A stretch of DNA of 64,000 nucleotides from Rhodanobacter sp. DHB23. Lineage in GTDB: Bacteria; Pseudomonadota; Gammaproteobacteria; Xanthomonadales; Rhodanobacteraceae. Positions 58,921 to 64,000 of the stretch are shown here, one piece after another (position 1 is the stretch's first letter; each line of letters starts with the position of its first letter). A program made the position numbers and the translations under genes. The notes under the pieces are model-generated. The model saw only the letters and a list, made by a program, of their open reading frames with translations, searched no databases and was not told where the DNA came from. The stretch spans positions 248,001-312,000 of the forward strand of contig NZ_JACYXK010000025.1 of NCBI RefSeq assembly GCF_014842975.1. The letters run 5' to 3'.

Positions 58921-60021
58921 ATGATCGACTTCATCGACCTGAAGGCCCAGCAAGTCCGCATCAAGGACAAGATTGATGCGGGTATCCAGCGTGTTCTGGC
59001 TCATGGCCAGTACATCCTCGGCCCGGAAGTGACTGAGCTTGAAGAAAGGCTGGCAGCTTACGTCGGTGCCAAGTATTGCATCAGTGTGGCCAACGGCACG
59101 GATGCCTTGCAGATTGCCCAGATGGCACTGGGTATTGGTCCCGGCGACGAAGTGATCACTCCTGGTTTTACCTACATCGCCACAGCGGAAACTGTGGCAC
59201 TGTTGGGGGCCAAGCCGGTATACGTGGACGTCGATCCGCGCACCTATAACCTTGATCCAAATCTGCTGGAAACAGCTATCACGACGAAGACGAAGGCGAT
59301 CATTCCCGTGTCGCTGTATGGTCAATGCGCCGATTACGATGCGATCAACGCGGTTGCCGCCAAATATGGAATCACGGTGATCGAGGATGCTGCGCAGAGC
59401 TTCGGTGCCAGTTACAAGGGGCGCAAAAGCTGCAACACTACCACCATTGCCTGCACCAGCTTCTTTCCCAGCAAACCGTTGGGTTGCTATGGTGACGGCG
59501 GCGCTATTTTTACGAACGATGACGAATTGGCCAAGGTGATGCGGCAGATCGCCCGGCACGGCCAGGATCGTCGCTATCACCACGTGCGCGTGGGCGTGAA
59601 CAGCCGACTCGATACGCTGCAGGCCGCCATCCTGTTGCCGAAACTCGAAATTCTGGATGACGAAATTGCTGCTCGGCAGCGGGTGGCCCAAGCCTATGCG
59701 CGTTCTTTCGGAGAGATGGGTAGTATTGCTTCGCCAATTGTTGAAGCACACAACGTCAGTGCTTGGGCTCAATATACGATCCAGGTTGACAATCGAGCCG
59801 ACCTGCAAGAACGGTTGAAGGCGGCTGGCATACCTAGTGCAGTGCACTATCCGATTCCATTGAACCGGCAACCTGCTGTCGCTGATGTAGCGGCAAATCT
59901 TCCGGTGGGCGATGCTGTGGCTGAAAGAGTAATGAGTTTGCCAATGCACCCATATCTGGATGTCGGCAATACAGAACGTGTCGTTTCGGCAATTATCGAA
60001 TTCTGTGTTGGTCAAACTTGA
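58921..60021 (+). CDS. wbpE: UDP-3-keto-GlcNAcA aminotransferase (WbpE/WlbC, DegT family)
   Basis: PLP-dependent aminotransferase that installs the 3-amino group using glutamate. The 366-residue enzyme starts MIDFIDLKAQQVRIKDKID, carries VANGTDALQIAQMALGIGPGDEV, VIEDAAQSFGASYKG (Asp binding the pyridine nitrogen), the PLP lysine K185 in TSFFPSKPLGCYGDGG, and GVNSRLDTLQAAIL. WbpB needs the glutamate-derived 2-oxoglutarate made here for cofactor regeneration, consistent with their linkage. It is 119 bases from the acetyltransferase and overlaps the flippase by one base. Confidence 0.93.
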   Translation: MIDFIDLKAQQVRIKDKIDAGIQRVLAHGQYILGPEVTELEERLAAYVGAKYCISVANGTDALQIAQMALGIGPGDEVITPGFTYIATAETVALLGAKPVYVDVDPRTYNLDPNLLETAITTKTKAIIPVSLYGQCADYDAINAVAAKYGITVIEDAAQSFGASYKGRKSCNTTTIACTSFFPSKPLGCYGDGGAIFTNDDELAKVMRQIARHGQDRRYHHVRVGVNSRLDTLQAAILLPKLEILDDEIAARQRVAQAYARSFGEMGSIASPIVEAHNVSAWAQYTIQVDNRADLQERLKAAGIPSAVHYPIPLNRQPAVADVAANLPVGDAVAERVMSLPMHPYLDVGNTERVVSAIIEFCVGQT

Positions 60022-61340
60022 TGTCTTTGACGTTGCGTGAGCGCATCGCGGCGCGTCTTCCCCAAGGACGCGTTACGAGAAGCATCCTCACACTCGCCGG
60101 TGGAACTGCGATGGCACAAGCCATCAACGTCTGTTCCACGCCCGTCGTCACCCGTCTGTACACCCCTGCGCAGATGGGTGTGATTGCACTGTTTATTTCG
60201 TTTTTCACTTTCTGGTCGCCGGCGCTGTCACTGCGCTACGAATATGCTTTGCTGATTGCCAAGGACGACGCGGAATCACACGTCGTGTTGCGCTTGGCCG
60301 TGGCCGTGGTTGTGGGCATGTCATTTCTTGGACTGCCGGTTCTGTGGGGATTGCACAGAGCGGAGGTGCTTGGGTTCGGATTACTGCCAGACTGGGCGCC
60401 GCTTGCAGGTGTAGCGATCCTGCTGGGTTACGGCGTGTTCATGGTGTATCGCTCATGGGCGTTGCGTGCAGGCATTGTCAAGCAAATTACTAAGGCAACG
60501 GTCATGCGATCGGCTGCCAGCGCTACTACGAGTATCGCGCTGGGGCTTCTGACCGGCGGAATACCGGCGCTGTTTGCGGCCCAGTTCATGGCATCGTGGG
60601 CAGCGATGCTGAAGTTGACCAGAAATGTTCGGCGGCATTTTGTATCCAGTAGGCCCGAACGAGTCCTGGGGCGGGAGATAGCTGCTGCTGCGAAGCGATA
60701 TGTGAAATTTCCCTTGTTCGAAACCCCCTCCACCTGGGTCAATCAACTCACTGCATCGCTACCTGTGCCGATGATCGTTACGCTCTTTGGCGCGTCTGCT
60801 GCAGGATGGTATGGCCTGGCGAGAACGATCGTCGGAATACCCAATGCGCAGATTGGTACTGCGGTGGCGGACGTCTTCCAAATGGAGGTTTCGAGTGCTG
60901 TCGTGGCGGGTGATGCAACGAGAGTGCGCGGATTGTTCTACAAGCTCATGCGCAAGTTAGCCTTGATCGGGCTGCTGCCGATGGTGGGTGTGATGGTGCT
61001 TTGCCCACTGCTGGTACCTTGGGTCTTCGGTCATGCATGGCGCGAGGCGGGATATGTCGCAGCCATCATTGCACCTTGGATGTATGTTGCACTAATTGTA
61101 AGTCCGCTGAGTGGGGTGTTGTCTGCGCTGCAGGCGCAGGAATACAAGCTGATTTACGATGTCGTGTCGATTGTGCTTATAGCGGTGGCATTCCTGCTTG
61201 CAAAAGCTTGGCATCTCGGCTTGTTGCAATTCATCGCTGCACTATCGGCTACGGCGATGCTCGGTTACATCGTCTATGCCATCGTGATCGTGGCGGTTGT
61301 GGAGGCGCGCCTTCGCACGGTTGCACATGGCGCCGACTAG
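60021..61340 (+). CDS. wzx: Wzx-type oligosaccharide flippase
   Basis: Inner-membrane flippase that moves undecaprenyl-PP-linked repeat units to the periplasm. The 439-residue protein has about 12 hydrophobic helices and the Polysacc_synt beginning SILTLAGGTAMAQAINVCSTPVVTRLYTPAQMGVIALFIS. Charged residues in the helices are few, as usual for Wzx. ATG 60021 overlaps the wbpE stop by one base; the adjacent TTG 60018 is a weaker start. This gene is clearly richer in A+T than the left part of the window. Confidence 0.9.
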   Translation: MSLTLRERIAARLPQGRVTRSILTLAGGTAMAQAINVCSTPVVTRLYTPAQMGVIALFISFFTFWSPALSLRYEYALLIAKDDAESHVVLRLAVAVVVGMSFLGLPVLWGLHRAEVLGFGLLPDWAPLAGVAILLGYGVFMVYRSWALRAGIVKQITKATVMRSAASATTSIALGLLTGGIPALFAAQFMASWAAMLKLTRNVRRHFVSSRPERVLGREIAAAAKRYVKFPLFETPSTWVNQLTASLPVPMIVTLFGASAAGWYGLARTIVGIPNAQIGTAVADVFQMEVSSAVVAGDATRVRGLFYKLMRKLALIGLLPMVGVMVLCPLLVPWVFGHAWREAGYVAAIIAPWMYVALIVSPLSGVLSALQAQEYKLIYDVVSIVLIAVAFLLAKAWHLGLLQFIAALSATAMLGYIVYAIVIVAVVEARLRTVAHGAD

Positions 61341-61390
61341 GTTGCTGATATGAATAACAGGATGGTTCAGTCATTTGAAGTGAGGCTGTC

Positions 61391-63316
61391 ATGTGCGGTT
61401 TGATCGGTGCTGCCGTTGATTCGGGAACAGGCTTGACTGATCGGATGCAGGCGGGCTTGGATGCCTTGCGCCATCGCGGGCCCAATCATCAGGATGCGTT
61501 GCGGTTCGAATACTCCGGCAAAGAGTTGTGGCTGGGGCATACCCGCCTTTCGATCATCGACTTGGCGAGTGCGGCTGATCAACCGATGTACTCCGATGAT
61601 GGCCGCTACGTACTGGTGTTCAATGGCGAGATTTACAACTACATCGAACTGCGTGATGAATTACGCGCGCTTGGCGTGCAGTTTCGTACCGCCTCTGACA
61701 CAGAAGTGCTTCTGAATGCCTGGGTCAAATGGGGTGAAAGCTGTCTCGGGCGCCTCGATGGAATGTTCGCATTTGCCGTATTCGATAAGATTGCCGGGAC
61801 GCTGGTTTGTGCGCGTGATCCATTTGGGATCAAACCGTTCTTTTATTCAACGATAGGCGGCGCATTTTACTTTGCGTCCGAATTGCCAGCCGTCCTCGAT
61901 TTGCTTCCAAGTCGACCGGGCCCCGATCTGCAAAGGGCCTACGACTATCTTGTGCATGGCGATTACGACAGCAGCGAACGCACATTTGTCGATGGCGTCT
62001 CACAACTAATGCCTGCGCACCTGCTTTCGCTGGACGTCGCGACTTGCAAAATTACATCCATGCGGCGCTGGTGGTCACCAAACATCGAGCAGACGTCCAA
62101 ACTCAGCTTCGCTGAAGCCACGGATGTTGTGCGGGATATCTTTTTGCGGAATATCCGACGTCAATTGCGCAGCGACGTGCCTCTTGGCGCAGCGCTTTCA
62201 GGCGGAATCGACTCCTCGGCCGTGGTATGTGCCATGAGGCATGTCGAGCCTGATCTGCCAATTCACACATTCAGCTTTGTCGCATCGAATGCGGGATTGT
62301 CGGAAGAGCGCTGGGTAGACATTGTTAATGAACATGTTGGTGCCACGGCCCATAAAGTCAGTGCAGATGCCGAAGAACTCGCCCGTGATATTGACGACTT
62401 GGTACGGATGCAAGGTGAGCCGTTCGGAAGCACAAGCATTTACGCCCAATACCGGGTATTCAAATTGGCGCGTGAGTCGGGCATTACAGTAACGTTGGAT
62501 GGGCAAGGTGCCGATGAGTTGCTCGCCGGGTACAACGGCTACTCAGGCTATCGAATGTTGAGCCTGCTATCGCGAGGAAAGGGTATTCACGCCTTGCGCT
62601 TCGCAAGGGCTTGGAGCCAATGGCCTGGTCGCAGCTACAGGCAAACAGCGTTCGATCTATTCCGTGAGACTTTTTCGGATCGGGCTTACGCGGGCGTACG
62701 CAGGTGGACTGGCCGCCAGGTGACGCCAAAATGGATCGATGCAGCGATGCTCCGGGCGGCGGGCGTGAGGATGTCGGAAGATCGCTACCGGGATAGGGAC
62801 GTAGCTGCAGACAGAAGAGTGATTGGGCATCTGCGTTCATCCTTGCAAAACCGGGGATTGCCCGGCTTGCTTCGTCATGGAGACCGCAACTCAATGCGCT
62901 TTTCGATAGAAAGTCGGGTGCCATTCCTGACGTCTGAATTCTGTGAGTTCCTTTATGCGCAACCGGAGCAGTATCTGATATCCGAATCGGGTGAGACGAA
63001 GTCCGTGTTCCGCGCAGCCATGCGTGGAATCGTTCCGGACGAAATACTGGATCGCAAAGACAAAGTTGGTTTTGCAACACCCGAGCGGGCATGGCTGCAA
63101 AGCATTTTTCCGGTGTTGCGCACATGGCTAGGTGGTGCCGCATCAATTCCGTTTCTAAGCGGAGCCGAGGTCATCAGACAGAGTGAAAATGCACTGATGG
63201 ACCCGAAGAAATTCAGCTGGCAGACGTGGCGGTTGGCAAACTATGCAAGATGGTGGCATCTGATGCATCTAGACAGTGATACACAAGTCCTCCGGGCTTG
63301 CTCCAAGGGAAATTGA
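61391..63316 (+). CDS. Asparagine-synthetase-like glutamine amidotransferase in polysaccharide locus
   Basis: Glutamine-dependent ATP-using amidotransferase of the AsnB family. The 641-residue protein begins at catalytic C2 (MCGLIGAAVDSG) with the class II glutaminase motifs LRHRGPNHQ and VFNGEIYNY, followed by the synthetase domain with PP-loop LGAALSGGIDSSAVV and DGQGADELLAGYNGYS. Inside sugar-acid loci such proteins (e.g. WbpS in Pseudomonas) amidate a uronic acid; amidation of a diacetamido-uronate here is an inference. It starts 50 bases after wzx and stops two bases before the next ATG. Confidence 0.9.
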   Translation: MCGLIGAAVDSGTGLTDRMQAGLDALRHRGPNHQDALRFEYSGKELWLGHTRLSIIDLASAADQPMYSDDGRYVLVFNGEIYNYIELRDELRALGVQFRTASDTEVLLNAWVKWGESCLGRLDGMFAFAVFDKIAGTLVCARDPFGIKPFFYSTIGGAFYFASELPAVLDLLPSRPGPDLQRAYDYLVHGDYDSSERTFVDGVSQLMPAHLLSLDVATCKITSMRRWWSPNIEQTSKLSFAEATDVVRDIFLRNIRRQLRSDVPLGAALSGGIDSSAVVCAMRHVEPDLPIHTFSFVASNAGLSEERWVDIVNEHVGATAHKVSADAEELARDIDDLVRMQGEPFGSTSIYAQYRVFKLARESGITVTLDGQGADELLAGYNGYSGYRMLSLLSRGKGIHALRFARAWSQWPGRSYRQTAFDLFRETFSDRAYAGVRRWTGRQVTPKWIDAAMLRAAGVRMSEDRYRDRDVAADRRVIGHLRSSLQNRGLPGLLRHGDRNSMRFSIESRVPFLTSEFCEFLYAQPEQYLISESGETKSVFRAAMRGIVPDEILDRKDKVGFATPERAWLQSIFPVLRTWLGGAASIPFLSGAEVIRQSENALMDPKKFSWQTWRLANYARWWHLMHLDSDTQVLRACSKGN

Positions 63317-63318
63317 AG

Positions 63319-64000
63319 ATGTCTTCGAATGCCGTGCGCGGTGCCGAATCTGCGAAGGGTAGTAGGGTATGTCTAGTTGTCCTCAATGAGTTTACGAACG
63401 ATAGCCGCGTATTGAAGGAGGCCCTATCGTTGAAGGGGGCGGGCTACCATGTCCAAGTGCTGGCGCTACATGCTCATGGCTTGCCATTGCAGGAGGTTAT
63501 CTCTGGGATACCGGTTCAGCGCATTAAATTGTGGACTCGTGGATGGTCCAAGTGGAAACCGGTGCAAATTCTGAAATACGTAGAGTTCATGCTAAAGGCG
63601 TTGTTTCAGTGTAGGAGCTTTGATGTTCTGCATTGCAATGATCTGGATACATTGCCTGTAGGTGTTTTATCGAAATGGATGCATCTTGGTCGACAGCGGG
63701 TTGTCTATGACGCGCACGAATTTGAGATCGACTGCGATGGCCCTGCGAGTCGCGGGCACATTCGCGCGAAGGCTCGCCTGGAAGGGACATTCATTCACCA
63801 TGCTGACGCAGTCATAACGGTAAGCGCATCCATCGCCAAGGCGTATAGACGTATCTATCGGATTAAAACCCCGGCGCTTGTGCTTAATTGTCCTCCGTAT
63901 CGCGAAATGGTTGGGTCTTGTAATAGATTTCGCGAGGAGTTAGGTATTCGTGCGGATCAGAAAATTTTTTTGTACCAAGGAGGGTTATCGCCCGGGCGTG
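63319..64000 (+). CDS. Glycosyltransferase family 4, 3' end outside window
   Basis: The frame is open from ATG 63319 to the right edge (227 codons). It translates to MSSNAVRGAESAKG, then VCLVVLNEFTNDSRVLKEAL, a GT-B N-terminal strand with the NDSRV acceptor loop, FDVLHCNDLDTLPVG, VVYDAHEFEID (YDAHE motif) and VITVSASIAKAYRR, and stops inside the start of the second domain (KIFLYQGGLSPGR). These are hallmarks of family 4 retaining glycosyltransferases. It presumably adds one sugar of the repeat unit. Strongly A+T-enriched relative to the window's left part. Confidence 0.88.
   Translation, partial: MSSNAVRGAESAKGSRVCLVVLNEFTNDSRVLKEALSLKGAGYHVQVLALHAHGLPLQEVISGIPVQRIKLWTRGWSKWKPVQILKYVEFMLKALFQCRSFDVLHCNDLDTLPVGVLSKWMHLGRQRVVYDAHEFEIDCDGPASRGHIRAKARLEGTFIHHADAVITVSASIAKAYRRIYRIKTPALVLNCPPYREMVGSCNRFREELGIRADQKIFLYQGGLSPGR

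Overview
The window is high-GC DNA from a gammaproteobacterium of the Lysobacterales (Xanthomonadales), most likely Rhodanobacteraceae (Dyella, Rhodanobacter or Luteibacter-like). This is inferred from the cysteine-free L31 next to gltA, the ponA/pilMNOPQ block, GTAGGAGCGCACC-type palindromic repeats and overall protein character; no rRNA or tRNA gene is present to confirm it. I saw no phage, insertion sequence, integrase or CRISPR array.

Layout. 1-2786: end of a nucleoside hydrolase, rpmE2 (L31) and gltA, separated by strong terminators. 2874-3923: two small minus-strand genes (an ABM-fold monooxygenase and an unknown). 3994-12086: penicillin-binding protein 1A diverging from the type IV pilus assembly operon pilMNOPQ. 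12226-19386: a tightly overlapping MoxR / DUF58 / DUF4381 / BatA / BatB-TPR / BatD operon, with one von Willebrand domain carrying a broken metal site. 19373-24942: macrodomain hydrolase, MarR regulator and an RND efflux pair. 25000-31723: a complete four-gene Wadjet (JetABCD, MksFEBG-type SMC plus TOPRIM nuclease) plasmid-defence operon. 31706-39149: an unknown protein, a soluble PAS-PAS chemoreceptor, a large secreted ankyrin protein, an M28 peptidase, MscL and a fumarylacetoacetate-hydrolase-family enzyme. 39277-47235: an HlyD adaptor with one ABC ATPase and two FtsX-type permeases, a short-chain fatty acid transporter, an EamA exporter, a small membrane protein and a Rieske ferredoxin; three copies of a ~77-bp palindromic repeat sit here.

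47311-64000 is an exopolysaccharide locus. On the minus strand lies a yjbE-wza-yjbF-yjbG-yjbH set. Diverging from it are Wzb (tyrosine phosphatase), Wzc (tyrosine autokinase), four enzymes matching the WbpA-WbpB-WbpD-WbpE route to UDP-2,3-diacetamido-2,3-dideoxy-glucuronate, a Wzx flippase, an asparagine-synthetase-like amidotransferase that probably amidates a sugar acid, and the start of a glycosyltransferase. Base composition becomes visibly richer in A+T from about 53.4 kb to the right edge, as is usual for horizontally exchanged polysaccharide loci.

The system of greatest interest is the Wadjet operon, which is already described as a class. The most unusual local features are the combined Yjb/Wza export set feeding a diacetamido-uronate locus, the degenerate MIDAS in the BatB-TPR fusion, and the palindromic repeats that supply the stop codons of two neighbouring genes.
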